Source: CAVVFX01 sp963747535
GTDB lineage: Bacteria; Acidobacteriota; Terriglobia; Bryobacterales; Bryobacteraceae
DNA: 64,000 nucleotides
Reading direction: 5' to 3'
Assembly (NCBI GenBank): GCA_963747535.1
Contig: CAVVFX010000006.1
Location: 558,001-622,000, forward strand
Below the pieces are notes generated by a model. The model was not told where the DNA came from and ran no database searches. It saw nothing but the letters and a program-made list of their open reading frames with translations. Of the stretch, positions 43,089 to 52,191 are shown piece by piece. A program made the translations under genes and the position numbers. How positions within the stretch are numbered: the first letter of the stretch is position 1; the number at the start of each line of letters is the position of its first letter.

Positions 43089-43754
43089 ATGACAGTCATT
43101 CTAGTGTTGGTAACGTTCTTCGGATTCGTAGCTTTAGATTGGTTCCTTCATCGAGGGAAAGCACCCGTGGTTGCGCCGGCCGGTGAGCCTGCGCCGGTGT
43201 CCCATATCGCTAGAATCGCTGGTTTTCTTGCCCCGGACAACCTCCGTTATCACGCAGGGCACGCGTGGTTACAACGCGAAAGGTGCAACATTGCACGCGC
43301 CGGAGTCGACGAATTTGCCGCAGCTCTCGCTGGAGACATCAGCCAAATCGAACTCCCGAAACCTGGCCAATGGGTTCGGCAAGGGCAAAAGGCATTCACC
43401 CTGCATCGCAACGGCGAGACCGCGGAAATGGTATCTCCGATTGAGGGCGAGGTCATTGAAGTCAACCAGGAAGTGGTCCGGAACCCGAAACTCCTGCGCG
43501 ACGATCCTTACGGCCGCGGATGGCTCATGACTGTGAATGTGCCCGATGAAGAGAGCACCACGCGGAATCTGATCCCCAAGAACCTGGTCCGGAGCTGGAT
43601 GCGCGGCGCAGTCGAACAACTCTATGCCATGCAGCCCGCGGCAGCCTACGCGACGGCTGCGGACGGCGGCGAACCGGCACGCGATCTTCTGGCCGGGATG
43701 CCCGAGGTCAAGTGGCAACAGGTCACCAAACAGTTCTTCCTGACCGGGGAGTAA
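43089..43754 (+). CDS. Membrane-anchored GcvH-like (biotinyl/lipoyl-fold) protein
   Basis: The 221-residue protein has one N-terminal membrane segment (VILVLVTFFGFVALDWFLHR). It then has a glycine-cleavage H-like fold: APDNLRYHAGHAWLQRERCNIARAGVDEFAAAL, IELPKPGQWVRQGQKAFTLHRNG, and VSPIEGEVIEVNQEVVRNPKLLRDDPYGRGWLM. Where GcvH has its lipoylated Lys (about 14 residues before GEV), this protein has Gly in HRNGETAE, so lipoyl attachment is unlikely. No gcvT or gcvP is nearby. The role is unknown; a scaffold or binding protein is possible. Confidence 0.75.
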   Translation: MTVILVLVTFFGFVALDWFLHRGKAPVVAPAGEPAPVSHIARIAGFLAPDNLRYHAGHAWLQRERCNIARAGVDEFAAALAGDISQIELPKPGQWVRQGQKAFTLHRNGETAEMVSPIEGEVIEVNQEVVRNPKLLRDDPYGRGWLMTVNVPDEESTTRNLIPKNLVRSWMRGAVEQLYAMQPAAAYATAADGGEPARDLLAGMPEVKWQQVTKQFFLTGE

Positions 43755-43785
43755 CTGCAATCTGCGACTGCAGACACACGGCGAA

Positions 43786-43824
43786 AATGCCCTGCCATCC
43801 GACCCGGTTGGATGGCCGGGCATT
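43786..43824 (+). terminator. Long stem-loop after the GcvH-like gene
   Basis: AATGCCCTGCCATCC (43786-43800) pairs with 43810-43824 over 15 bases with one mismatch around a nine-base loop. It starts 31 bases past the stop. Only two T residues follow at once, so termination is probable but not certain. Confidence 0.6.
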
Positions 43825-43840
43825 CTTAGCGCTGGCAGCG

Positions 43841-44251
43841 CTGTGTTAGAAAAGTGGGGCAGTCAATCCTGGCCGCGGCCGGCTTTCAGCCGGCTTTGGC
43901 TTTGGCCTATTGTGGGGCGGACGCCCACGTCCGCAAGCGACCCCCAGGTCGCCCTTTGTCGCCCAAGCGACAGGCTTTAGTGTGCGAAGCGGCCCGGGTT
44001 GCGGCTGTTTCTGCGGCTTTGCCTCTCGCCCGACCATTCGAGACGAAGCCGGAGAAACGAGCTTTCGCCATTACAAGTGCCCGCTGCCTCGCAAGAAGTT
44101 GAAATTCAAATGGCCAAAATCCGCGGCCGGCTTTCAGCCGGCTTTGGCCTCAACTGAAGGTTTGCGCCCGCGGGCAAGAGCCGCTTGAAAAGCGGCTGCG
44201 GCGAAGATTGACCGCCCCCAAGTATCAAGCAAGAATCCTTTTCTAACACAG
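43841..44251. repeat. 411-bp MITE-like element with 14-bp perfect terminal inverted repeats
   Basis: CTGTGTTAGAAAAG (43841-43854) is exactly inverted at 44238-44251. Inside it, a second pair of arms belongs to the GTGGGGCxGTCAATC family (43854 onward and 44192-44218 inverted). A 28-bp piece (CCGCGGCCGGCTTTCAGCCG and on) occurs twice, at about 43873 and 44121. No transposase is encoded. No target-site duplication was evident. Confidence 0.65.
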
Positions 44252-44291
44252 TAGTACTAGCAGCTTCGGGCAGGGTCGACCCACGCCAAAG

Positions 44292-44350
44292 TTGATTCTT
44301 CGTTGTGGAGTAGGCGTTTTCGCCTGCACTCGCGCTCCGGAGAGACTTCG
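44292..44350 (+). repeat. Dispersed repeat, family B (copy 2)
   Basis: This begins TTGATTCTTCGTTGTGGAGT, continues with a GGCG/CGCC mini-hairpin, and ends GAGACTTCG. It matches copy 3 at 47102-47159 over nearly its full length with few differences. Confidence 0.65.
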
Positions 44351-44504
44351 CCTGTCGGGCTACCACCAGTCCTGGTACTCATGGGCGAGTCGCAGGCGCA
44401 CTTGAGCCGTGTATTCTCATGGGTACCTGTCTACGGAATCGGACCGTCTTAGGATCGAATTGTAAGCAATCTGATTCTACGAACGTTCTTAATGGAGTAG
44501 CCTT

Positions 44505-44723
44505 ATGGCGATAGATCAATTTGACATGATTTTTCAATTCTGCATTCGTGTTGCCGTGCTGCTAGCCATCACGGCTCTCGCGCTAAAACTGTCCCGCGTG
44601 CTGGCTCGCCCTCGCGGAACGTATGGTGCAGGACTGCCGGAGCGTCGAGCGCGCCCGCGAATGGTTCTCCGGGATCCGATTGCCGTACGGCCACTCGATG
44701 GCGCTTCCGGTGTGGCGGCCTGA
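44505..44723 (+). CDS. Possible small membrane protein, 72 residues
   Basis: The ATG at 44505 follows GGAG at a good distance. The protein has one membrane segment (FQFCIRVAVLLAITALALKLS) followed by a basic tail. It lies 125 bases before the transketolase gene on the same strand. No family is recognised; it is short enough to be a chance frame. Confidence 0.4.
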   Translation: MAIDQFDMIFQFCIRVAVLLAITALALKLSRVLARPRGTYGAGLPERRARPRMVLRDPIAVRPLDGASGVAA

Positions 44724-44848
44724 CCCAAAAAACGCCAGCGTTTATGACCGGGCGTCCCTCTACCGATCGCCGGGGCACGGGCCTGTGAGGAAATGCAGAG
44801 GGCAATAAGAGATAAACGGATATAGAATACGGTTGTAGAGGTCGGACC

Positions 44849-47101
44849 ATGTCAGTCGCCGCTGCCGTATGCAATGTATTAGACAAGGATGGACGCGACG
44901 CGCTCGCGCTGTTTGAGCCTTCCCGTTTCCATTACCGTGGCGAGGGAGGAGCTTACCTCAACCTCAAAGGCCTGTCGCTCGATCCGCTGCGTGAAATCGA
45001 CGAGCCGAAAATCGCCAGACTCTGCCGTGTCGTTCGCGGCTATTTGTTCGCCGCGGTAGAGGCCGCGCAATCCGGCCATCCGGGCGGATCTTCGTCCAAG
45101 GTCGAGCAGGTGCTCACCCTTTTATCCAGCGGGATTCTCGGGTTCGACGCCCGCCGTCCCAAGCACCCCGGCCGGAGCCGTGTCGTATGGTCCGCGGGCC
45201 ACTGCTCGCCACTCTTTCACGCGACCCTCGCACTCATCTACGAAACCTTGCGCCGCAAAGGCTTCATCCTCGCCGGCCGGGACGCCGGTTACGCCGTTCT
45301 CCCGGAACAACTCGCCCGCTTCCGTCGTTGGGGAGGTCCCAGCGGACACGTGGAATCCGAATACGCCTTCGCCGACACTTCCACCGGCTCCTCCGGCCAT
45401 GGCTTCTCCGCCGGCCTCGGCTTCGCTGTCCTGCATCGTTCCTGCGGTCTCCCGACCCGGTCTTTCGTCATCGGCGGCGACGCCGAGACCGAGGAGGGCA
45501 TGAGTTACGAAGCCCGCAATCTCGCCTCTACGCTGGGCGTCGACAACCTGATCGTCACTCTCGACTTCAACGCCTTTGGCATCGATGGCCCCATCGTTGA
45601 AGCGCTTCCTGAACCCTATCTCAGCCACTGGTTCAGTCAGGGCTGGAACGTCATCGAGGTGGATGGCCACAATATCCGTGAACTCGCCTACGCCTACCGG
45701 CTCGCCGCTTCCGGCTTCGGGCCTCCCTCGAGCGAGGGACGGCCCACCGTCGTCATCTGCCATACCACCAAGGGACTGCACTATGGCCGCCTCCAGGACA
45801 CCGCCGATTCCCACGGCACTCCGCTCCCGCACGATGAATACGTGCAGGCAATGTACGATCTCGGCTTCCCCGTCGCCGGCGACCCTGACAGCGATATCTC
45901 GCTCGTCACCGCCGCGCTGGGCCCTCCCGAGTGCGACTATCTCGCGTCCCGGCTGGATGCCGCCGCTGCCCTGATCCCGGACGAAATCGACCTCGTCAGC
46001 CGGATGCGAATCGCGCTGGCCGGCCGGCCCATGGCCGATTACCGCGGGTTCACTCGCCCCGAGATTCTGCCTCCCGAGCTCGTTTTCCGCGAGGGCGACT
46101 CCGTCCCTACCCGCAAAGCGACCGAGGCCTGGTTCGCCTGGGCCATGAAGAATAGCGCCTTCTTCTATGTCGGCGCAGGCGACCTGATGAAGTCCATCCT
46201 CACCGGCAAAGCCGAAAACGTCTATGGCGTAATGACTCCGCGCAACCCCCTCGGCCGCGGCATCCGCTTCGGCATCGCCGAACAGAACATGGCCATGATG
46301 TCGTGCGCCATCGCGCAGGACGTCCTCCCCGGCGGGTTCCGCCCGTTCAGCGCCTTCGCCACCTACGGGGTCTTCACTTGTATGATGGCGAATTCCGTGC
46401 GCATGACGCTCATCAATAATGAAGTCAACCCTGACGCGCGCGCCTTCTTCATCATGCTCGCCGCCCACGACGGCCCGGAGACCGGCGAAGATGGACCCAC
46501 CCATCACGGCCTCTTCTGGATGTCCCTCTTCACCGCCTATCCCGGCATCAAAGTCTACAAACCGCTCGACGCCAACGAAGCGATCGAGATGCTCTTCCTC
46601 GCCGCCCGCCGCGGCGAGCCCGTGGTGTTTTCCGTCGTCCGCCCCGGAGTCCCGGTCTTGCAGCGCGGTAACGGTGTTCCCCCCGCGCGTGAGGCCGTCA
46701 ACGGCGCCTATGTCTTCAAGCCGTTCCGCCAAGATGGCAAGCCCCGAAAGGTGCTGGTCATCAGCGGCGGTCAGGTCCTGGCGAATATCATCGAGATTCT
46801 CCCGGAGATCGAAGAGCGCCTCGACGTGAAGATCATAGCTGTCACTTCGCCCCAACTCTACGAAGAATTCCGTCGGGACGATCCCGCGAAGGCCAGGGAG
46901 ATCCTCGCTGACGACGAGCGCCAATACGTCGTTGCCCTCCACAACGGCTGGCCCGGCTTCCTGTATCCGTTCCTGCTGCCCGCCGATTTTGAGACGCGGG
47001 TCTTCGGCATCGATCGCTTCTCGCGGTCCGGCAAACCCGGCGAGATCTACCGCGCCACCGGGTTCGACCCCGCGGGTCTGCAAAAGAAAATTCTCGGCTG
47101 A
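44849..47101 (+). CDS. Transketolase-like thiamine-diphosphate enzyme
   Basis: The 750-residue protein has the three-part transketolase layout. The N-terminal TPP domain reads AAQSGHPGGSSSKVEQ, SSGHGFSAGLG and FVIGGDAETEEGMSYEARN...LDFNAFGIDG. The pyrimidine domain reads FGIAEQNMAMMSCAIAQ, FATYGVFTCMMANSVRM and HDGPETGEDGPTHHG, and a C-terminal domain follows. It is longer than typical transketolase (about 660) because of an N-terminal extension of roughly 50 residues and inserts. It should move two-carbon units between sugar phosphates in the pentose phosphate pathway. A related alpha-ketoacid dehydrogenase activity cannot be excluded. The very GC-biased third positions leave a long antisense frame that is not a gene. 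Confidence 0.85.
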   Translation: MSVAAAVCNVLDKDGRDALALFEPSRFHYRGEGGAYLNLKGLSLDPLREIDEPKIARLCRVVRGYLFAAVEAAQSGHPGGSSSKVEQVLTLLSSGILGFDARRPKHPGRSRVVWSAGHCSPLFHATLALIYETLRRKGFILAGRDAGYAVLPEQLARFRRWGGPSGHVESEYAFADTSTGSSGHGFSAGLGFAVLHRSCGLPTRSFVIGGDAETEEGMSYEARNLASTLGVDNLIVTLDFNAFGIDGPIVEALPEPYLSHWFSQGWNVIEVDGHNIRELAYAYRLAASGFGPPSSEGRPTVVICHTTKGLHYGRLQDTADSHGTPLPHDEYVQAMYDLGFPVAGDPDSDISLVTAALGPPECDYLASRLDAAAALIPDEIDLVSRMRIALAGRPMADYRGFTRPEILPPELVFREGDSVPTRKATEAWFAWAMKNSAFFYVGAGDLMKSILTGKAENVYGVMTPRNPLGRGIRFGIAEQNMAMMSCAIAQDVLPGGFRPFSAFATYGVFTCMMANSVRMTLINNEVNPDARAFFIMLAAHDGPETGEDGPTHHGLFWMSLFTAYPGIKVYKPLDANEAIEMLFLAARRGEPVVFSVVRPGVPVLQRGNGVPPAREAVNGAYVFKPFRQDGKPRKVLVISGGQVLANIIEILPEIEERLDVKIIAVTSPQLYEEFRRDDPAKAREILADDERQYVVALHNGWPGFLYPFLLPADFETRVFGIDRFSRSGKPGEIYRATGFDPAGLQKKILG

Positions 47102-47159
47102 TTGATTCCTCGTTGTGGAGTAGGCTTTCCGCCTGCTCTCGCGCGCTGGAGATACTTCG
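47102..47159 (+). repeat. Dispersed repeat, family B (copy 3)
   Basis: This starts directly after the transketolase stop with TTGATTCCTCGTTGTGGAGT and carries the same GGC/GCC hairpin and CTGGAGATACTTCG end as copies 1 and 2. Confidence 0.65.
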
Positions 47160-47209
47160 GAACGCCGAGATCTTGTCACATTTGTTAAGATCTGACTTGC
47201 ATCAGACCG

Positions 47210-47926
47210 TTAGTGTGGGGCTTCGCGAAATAGCGAATCGTATACCTCAATGGTGGCGTGATAGCAGCCACAGGCAGCCGATTCCAAACCGGGACGATCG
47301 ATGATGGTGAGCTTCCCTCGCGCGTATTGGACCAATCCAGCCTTCTTCAACAGACCCGTTGCCTCGTTCACCGTGGCTCTCCGCACGCCAAGCATATGAG
47401 AGAGAAACTCCTGCGTAATCGGAAAAGTGTCCTGGCCGGCCCGGTCGTGAGTCATCAGGAGCCACCTCGCGCAGCGCTCTTTCATGCTGTGGAGGCGGTT
47501 ACAGGCGGCTCCGTATAGTATTTGACGCAGCAGTGCGTACAGATGCTGCTCGAATAGTTCCTGCACGAGAGGGCGGCCACTTACTATTCTTCGAAACAAA
47601 TCGCCGTCGATCTGCACCGCGACACCAGGGATCTGGACCACGTTCAAGCCCATCGCGCCTTGTCCACGGAGAATCTCCGGTGCGCCAAGGACGCCCTCCC
47701 TGCCAATGGTGGCCATCTCGACCGGAGGTCCGGCCGTGGCCGTGACCAGTAAGGAAATCATGGAGTTTAACGGAAAATACACGGCGCTGACGGGCTCGTT
47801 CTGGTTCATTAACCGTCTGCTGAATTTCAGGGGAACGATCTTGGCATACAGCATCAACGCGTCATAATCATGCTGTCCCAGTTTGGCCAGGAGCCGATTT
47901 GTCCTAGGATTGAAGTTCGCGAACAT
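47210..47926 (-). CDS. Crp/Fnr family transcriptional regulator
   Basis: The 238-residue protein has a cyclic-nucleotide-binding-like N-terminal domain (VSAVYFPLNSMISLLVTATAGPPVEMATIGREGVLGAPE). A dimer helix and a winged helix-turn-helix follow (ITQEFLSHMLGVRRATVNEATGLLKKAGLVQYARGKLTIID). Residues that bind cAMP in Crp are not obvious, and no Cys cluster for Fe-S is present, so the signal is unknown. It is a stand-alone gene converging with the transketolase. Confidence 0.88.
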   Translation of the reverse strand: MFANFNPRTNRLLAKLGQHDYDALMLYAKIVPLKFSRRLMNQNEPVSAVYFPLNSMISLLVTATAGPPVEMATIGREGVLGAPEILRGQGAMGLNVVQIPGVAVQIDGDLFRRIVSGRPLVQELFEQHLYALLRQILYGAACNRLHSMKERCARWLLMTHDRAGQDTFPITQEFLSHMLGVRRATVNEATGLLKKAGLVQYARGKLTIIDRPGLESAACGCYHATIEVYDSLFREAPH

Positions 47927-48109
47927 GGCCCTCCTCCGAGTCGAGCGTGAGGCACTTGTGGCCTCTCAGACACCAATAAGAAAATCGTGTCACCGACTCT
48001 TCAGGAGCGCTGCCGTCCAAATCGACCCGGCGGGATCTGGAAAGGGTACGAGATGCTACCCGGAGTATACTGCCAGAACTCCTACAAATGTCGCTACCTG
48101 GAAAATATA

Positions 48110-48892
48110 CTAGGTGCCCAGGACGATACCGCCATCCACCGAAATGACCGCTCCATGGACGAACGATGCGGCGTCCGAGGCCAGCCAGACATACGCATTG
48201 GCGATATCGGTGGTCTCGCCGATGCGGCCCAGCGGCGTATGATCGCGCATATTCTGCAAGACCTTTTCAGGCATGGCCTTGACCATCTCGGTCCCGATAA
48301 ATCCCGGCGTCACCGCGTTCACCCGGATCTTGTATTTGCCAAGTTCCCGCGACCACGTCCGGGTCATGCCGATAACCGCGGCTTTGGTCGAGACATAGTT
48401 GGTCTGGCCAAAGTTCCCGTATAGCCCAACGACGCTGGACGCATTGAGGATCACGCCGCCTCCGGCCGCGATCATCACCGGCGCCACGGCCCGGGTGCAG
48501 ACGAACACTCCACGTTGGTTCACTGCGATGACCGAATCGAACGCCTCATCCGACATCATGCCCGTCAGCGCGCCGTCCTTGTACTTAATCAACTGAGCGT
48601 CGCGGGTGATGCCGGCGTTATTGATCAGGACGTTGATCGTGCCCCATCGCGCGACGGTCTGGTCGACGGCAGCCTTTACGCTAGCCGTATCCGCGACATT
48701 GACCACCGCGAAGTCCGCCTCGCCTCCCGCTTGTTCAATGTCGGCGGTCAACGCGTCGACACCGTTGTGGTTGACGTCCCACAGGGCGACCCGGCAGCCT
48801 TCCTGCCCGAATCGCAACGCGGTACAGCGGCCGATGCCCGCCGCGGCTCCCGTGACTACCACTACTTTTCCCTTCAATCCTGTTTCGATCAT
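48110..48892 (-). CDS. Short-chain dehydrogenase, 3-oxoacyl-ACP / acetoacetyl-CoA reductase-like
   Basis: The 260-residue protein has the classical SDR motifs: VVVTGAAAGIGRC (NADP site), NVLINNAGITRD, LNASSVVGLYGNFGQTNYVSTKAAV (Ser, Tyr, Lys triad) and VTPGFIGTEM. It is close to FabG/PhaB. The start overlaps the acyl-CoA ligase stop by four bases, so it belongs to the TetR-ligase-reductase operon. That context suggests fatty acyl or 3-hydroxyacyl-CoA metabolism that may feed PHA synthesis. Confidence 0.88.
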   Translation of the reverse strand: MIETGLKGKVVVVTGAAAGIGRCTALRFGQEGCRVALWDVNHNGVDALTADIEQAGGEADFAVVNVADTASVKAAVDQTVARWGTINVLINNAGITRDAQLIKYKDGALTGMMSDEAFDSVIAVNQRGVFVCTRAVAPVMIAAGGGVILNASSVVGLYGNFGQTNYVSTKAAVIGMTRTWSRELGKYKIRVNAVTPGFIGTEMVKAMPEKVLQNMRDHTPLGRIGETTDIANAYVWLASDAASFVHGAVISVDGGIVLGT

Positions 48893-50391
48893 GGCTCTTT
48901 TCCTTCCCTGGCCGCTCTTTCGATGGCCATCATCCGGATATCCTGTTTCCGGACCTTCCCCGAGTGCGTGCGTGGCAGCGCCGGCAGGAACATCACCGAT
49001 TTCGGGATCTTGTACTTCGCCAGTTTGCCCCGGAGAAACTCTTGTAATTCGGACTCTTCAGCCGTTGCCCCCGCTCTCAATACCACGGCGGCGCATCCCA
49101 CTTCGCCCCACTTCGGGTGCGGCACGCCCGTCACCGCGACGTCCGCAATCTTCTGGTGGGTGCTCAACAGATTCTCAATCTCGGCAGGGTAGACATTCTC
49201 GCCGCCCGAGATGAACATATCTTTCTTGCGCCCGGCGATGAAGAAGTAGCCTTCCTCATCCTGCCGCGCCAGGTCTCCCGAATAGAACCAGCCATCGCGC
49301 AATGCAGAAGCGGTCGCTTCCGGATACTTCCAATAGCCGTCGATCATCGCCGGCGTGCGCAACAGCAGTTCACCCACTGCGCCGCGTGGCACGTCATGTG
49401 CTTCTTCATCGCCTTCGTAAGCGACAATCCGCGCTTCAATGCTGAAATTCGGAAAACCGATCGATCCGAGCTTCCGCCGCGCGTCGCGCGCTTCCAGCGC
49501 AAAACAGTTCACGCCGGCCTCGGTCAAGCCGAATCCCTGCTTGTAGCGCAGGCCGCGTTCCAGAATCTTATCGATCAGTGTGGCCGGCATCGGTGCTCCG
49601 CCGCTGATCACATAGCGCAAGCTCGAGAGATCCGCTGCGTGCCATAAAGGCGACTCGGTCATCATCAGAAACTGCGTCGGCACCGCGAAGAACACGCTGA
49701 CGCTTTCACGCTGGATCACCTCAAGGGCCTCATCCGCATGCCAGCCCTGCATCAGAATCAATCTTCCGCCGAGGAAAAAGATGGGCAGCGTCACCACGTT
49801 CAGTCCGCCCGTATAAAACATCGGCGAGTGCACGAGTACGGTATCGGTGGGCCAGAGATCGCGGACGGAAAAATTGATGGCGTTCCACAGATTCATGCGG
49901 TGCGAGAGCATTGCGCCCTTCGCGCGCCCTGTGGTCCCCGACGTGTAGATGATCATCTGCGGCTCGTTCCAATCCACCGGTTCGAAGCTACGATCCGGGG
50001 CGGATTCCGTTATGCATCGAATGTTCCAGGACGGCAATCCTAACTCTTTCGCCACGCCCTGGAAGTCTTCATGAAAGAGCAATAGCGCGGGAGCGGCTTC
50101 TTCGATGATCGGCCGCAGTTCCGCGACTGGCAGCCGGAAGTTCAGCGGCAAAAAGATGGCGCCGAGCTTCTGGCAGGCGAACAAGGTGAAGAGCATCCCG
50201 GCGCAATTGAGCGACAGTACGGCCACGCGGTTGCCGGCCATCACGCCGCGCGCCCGCAGAAGGCCTGCCGCGCAGCATGCCGCGTCGTTAAACCGGGAGT
50301 AAGTCCACTTCTGCCCTGTCGCGACCTCGACCAGAGCGGTCCGGTCCGGAGTATAGAGCGCGTGTTTCGCGAGCCAGTCAATGCTCTTCAT
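48889..50391 (-). CDS. Acyl-CoA synthetase (AMP-forming), long/medium-chain type
   Basis: The 500-residue ANL-superfamily enzyme has the A3 loop MIIYTSGTTGRAKGAM, GFGLTEAGVN (A5), GWFYSGDLARQDEEGYFFIAGRKKDMFISGGENVYPAEIE (A7-A8), and a final Lys in LPRTHSGKVRKQDIR. It activates a carboxylic acid to acyl-AMP and then acyl-CoA. The substrate is probably a fatty or branched acid. The start lies 14 bases inside the TetR gene end, and the stop overlaps the reductase. Confidence 0.92.
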   Translation of the reverse strand: MKSIDWLAKHALYTPDRTALVEVATGQKWTYSRFNDAACCAAGLLRARGVMAGNRVAVLSLNCAGMLFTLFACQKLGAIFLPLNFRLPVAELRPIIEEAAPALLLFHEDFQGVAKELGLPSWNIRCITESAPDRSFEPVDWNEPQMIIYTSGTTGRAKGAMLSHRMNLWNAINFSVRDLWPTDTVLVHSPMFYTGGLNVVTLPIFFLGGRLILMQGWHADEALEVIQRESVSVFFAVPTQFLMMTESPLWHAADLSSLRYVISGGAPMPATLIDKILERGLRYKQGFGLTEAGVNCFALEARDARRKLGSIGFPNFSIEARIVAYEGDEEAHDVPRGAVGELLLRTPAMIDGYWKYPEATASALRDGWFYSGDLARQDEEGYFFIAGRKKDMFISGGENVYPAEIENLLSTHQKIADVAVTGVPHPKWGEVGCAAVVLRAGATAEESELQEFLRGKLAKYKIPKSVMFLPALPRTHSGKVRKQDIRMMAIERAAREGKEP

Positions 50392-51085
50392 AGGTGGGGC
50401 GGACGGCCTCGTCCTGGGGGCCCTCTGGGCGCGACCGCCTGGTCGCCTCAGCCTCCACAGGCGGGGGCGGTTTCCGCCAAATACCTTCCGTCATTATGCT
50501 GATCAATTGCTGCACTGCAACAGGATCGGGTACTCCCAGGTGCTGGCGCCCTCCGAATAGTTTTTCCACCAGGAAGTAGGTGAAGAATTGCAGATAAATG
50601 GCGGTAAACGCGAGCGCCGGATCGACACCGTTCCATTCCCCCGCACGCGTGGCTTCGCGAAGCCGGTCGCCCAACCGCTCTTCCATATTCGACGCGAGGC
50701 GCCGGAAACTGTGCGCGAAATGGAGGTTGCCGAACTCGACGACGTCTATATACATCAGACGCCAGTAATCCGGATTCCCGTAAACGAGCTTCCGAATCTC
50801 CTCGGCGAGTTGCTCGAGCCCGGCAACCGTAAACGTACTTTCAATCGCTCCCATCGCGGACTTCCGCAACGGCTCCATTTTGGCTTCGTACCGTTCGACA
50901 ATCCGTTGAAACAGATCTTCCTTGGTGGGGTAGTAGTTGTATATGTTTCCCAACGAGACGCCTGAAACCCCGGAGATCTCTCTCATCGAAGTTCCGTGGT
51001 AGCCCTGCCGGGTGAACACCCGGAGTGCGGCCTTCTCGATTTTGGCCTTGTTGCGCTCTATATCCCGGCGCTTCAGTTTAGGCAT
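50378..51085 (-). CDS. TetR family transcriptional regulator
   Basis: The 235-residue protein has the N-terminal helix-turn-helix (AALRVFTRQGYHGTSMREISGVSGVSLGNIYNYYPTKEDLFQRIVERY) and a helical ligand domain. The last 30 residues are rich in Pro, Glu and Arg. It is the first gene of a coupled operon with an acyl-CoA ligase and a reductase, so it probably senses an acyl-CoA and represses its own operon. A GC-rich hairpin sequence at the end encodes part of this tail. Confidence 0.9.
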   Translation of the reverse strand: MPKLKRRDIERNKAKIEKAALRVFTRQGYHGTSMREISGVSGVSLGNIYNYYPTKEDLFQRIVERYEAKMEPLRKSAMGAIESTFTVAGLEQLAEEIRKLVYGNPDYWRLMYIDVVEFGNLHFAHSFRRLASNMEERLGDRLREATRAGEWNGVDPALAFTAIYLQFFTYFLVEKLFGGRQHLGVPDPVAVQQLISIMTEGIWRKPPPPVEAEATRRSRPEGPQDEAVRPTYEEH

Positions 51086-51130
51086 GGTCTGCCGCCTGCG
51101 GAGCAGCCGTTTTTTTGGTGCGTAAAAATT

Positions 51131-51254
51131 GTGGGGCGGTCAATCTTGGCCGCAGCCGCCCTTCAGGCGGCTCTTTCCGCCTGCGAATGAATCCTCGCAC
51201 CAAGCCACGGCCGGCTGCAGCCAGGATTGGCTGCCCCACAGTTACCACGACAGC
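51131..51254. repeat. Dispersed inverted repeat, family A (full copy 1)
   Basis: Left arm GTGGGGCGGTCAATCTTGGC (from 51131, continuing CGCAGCC) and right arm 51213-51239 are inverted copies with four differences over 27 bases. The right side continues CAGTTACCACGACAGC. The copy at 61582-61760 has the same two ends. A smaller palindrome lies in the middle. Confidence 0.7.
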
Positions 51255-51337
51255 GTTTTAAAAACGAACGATCGTTTTTTTAAATGTATTCGCCGTGATC
51301 GAACGTGTCAATAAGCTGCGGTGCGTTTCGTTACAAT

Positions 51338-52108
51338 TTATGCCATCCGGCGAATGGCCTTGACCACCCGCGCCGGCTGTTCGATTTGCGGAAGATGCCC
51401 GCAATTCGGGATTTCAATCAGCCGCGCCTGGACGAACTGTCCCACCGCGTCGCGTCCTTGTGCGACGGGCACCACCCGATCAGACCTGCCCCACAGGATC
51501 AGCACCGGACAAGTGAAATGGCCCAGGTCTTTGAGGAAACATAGTTCCGTGTGGAGTTTGATGGCTCGTCTCGCGGCGTTCGCCATCAGCGGCCAATCCG
51601 ACCGTCCGGGTTTCGCCGCCTGCTTCCGGAGGTAGGCTTTGGTATCGGCGGTTTTCATGACAAACAGCGGCTCGAACAGCATCCGGAAGACGCTTCCGTT
51701 CACCGATCGCAGCCAGCTACCAGGCATGCGTGCGAGAGTGGCCGCGCGTTCCACCGCGGAGTATTGGTACAATCCGCCGGGATCGACCAACACCAGACCG
51801 TTGACGCGCCCGGGACGCTCCAGCGCATAGAGCATGGCGATCTGGCCGCCGAAGGAATTGCCGGCGAGCATGGCGGTGTCGAAGCCGCACTGCTTGAATG
51901 ACTGATCGAGTGCCGCGACAAACAAATTGCGATCGTAGACCTTATCCGGTTTCGCGGAATCGCCGAATCCCGGCAGATCCGTGGCGATCACGCGATACGT
52001 CAGCGAAAGCGGGCCGATTACCGGCGCCCAGTCGAGATGGTCGCCGAACATGCCATGCAGGAGGATCAGCGGCGGTCCGGATCCGGTGTCACTATACACG
52101 AGACGCAT
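51338..52108 (-). CDS. Alpha/beta-hydrolase fold protein
   Basis: The start at 52108 (MRLVYSDTGSGPPLILLHGMFGDHLDW) gives 256 residues; in-frame starts upstream to 52174 lack hydrolase-like sequence. The oxyanion motif is LLHGMFG, the nucleophile is Ser in MLAGNSFGGQIAML, the acid is Asp in ILWGRSDRVV, and the base is His in NCGHLPQIEQP. It is a typical small esterase or lyase-type hydrolase. It lies downstream of phaR on the same strand and could act in PHA or acyl ester turnover; that is inference from position. Confidence 0.85.
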   Translation of the reverse strand: MRLVYSDTGSGPPLILLHGMFGDHLDWAPVIGPLSLTYRVIATDLPGFGDSAKPDKVYDRNLFVAALDQSFKQCGFDTAMLAGNSFGGQIAMLYALERPGRVNGLVLVDPGGLYQYSAVERAATLARMPGSWLRSVNGSVFRMLFEPLFVMKTADTKAYLRKQAAKPGRSDWPLMANAARRAIKLHTELCFLKDLGHFTCPVLILWGRSDRVVPVAQGRDAVGQFVQARLIEIPNCGHLPQIEQPARVVKAIRRMA

Positions 52109-52191
52109 AATCATTTCCCGTAATACAGACTTCAGAGGTCGTTGCAAAATTCGATAATCTAACCGCTCCGTCACGGCCGCGGCTCAGTGTC

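Noticed and set aside
42902..43099. A 65-codon minus-strand frame upstream of the GcvH-like gene
   Set aside because: It overlaps the promoter region and start of that gene and has no recognisable domain or ribosome site.
45122..47179. A 685-codon open frame antisense to the transketolase gene
   Set aside because: It arises from GC-rich third positions of the transketolase, has no domain-like sequence, and is rich in Gly, Glu, Asp and Val runs typical of antisense shadows.
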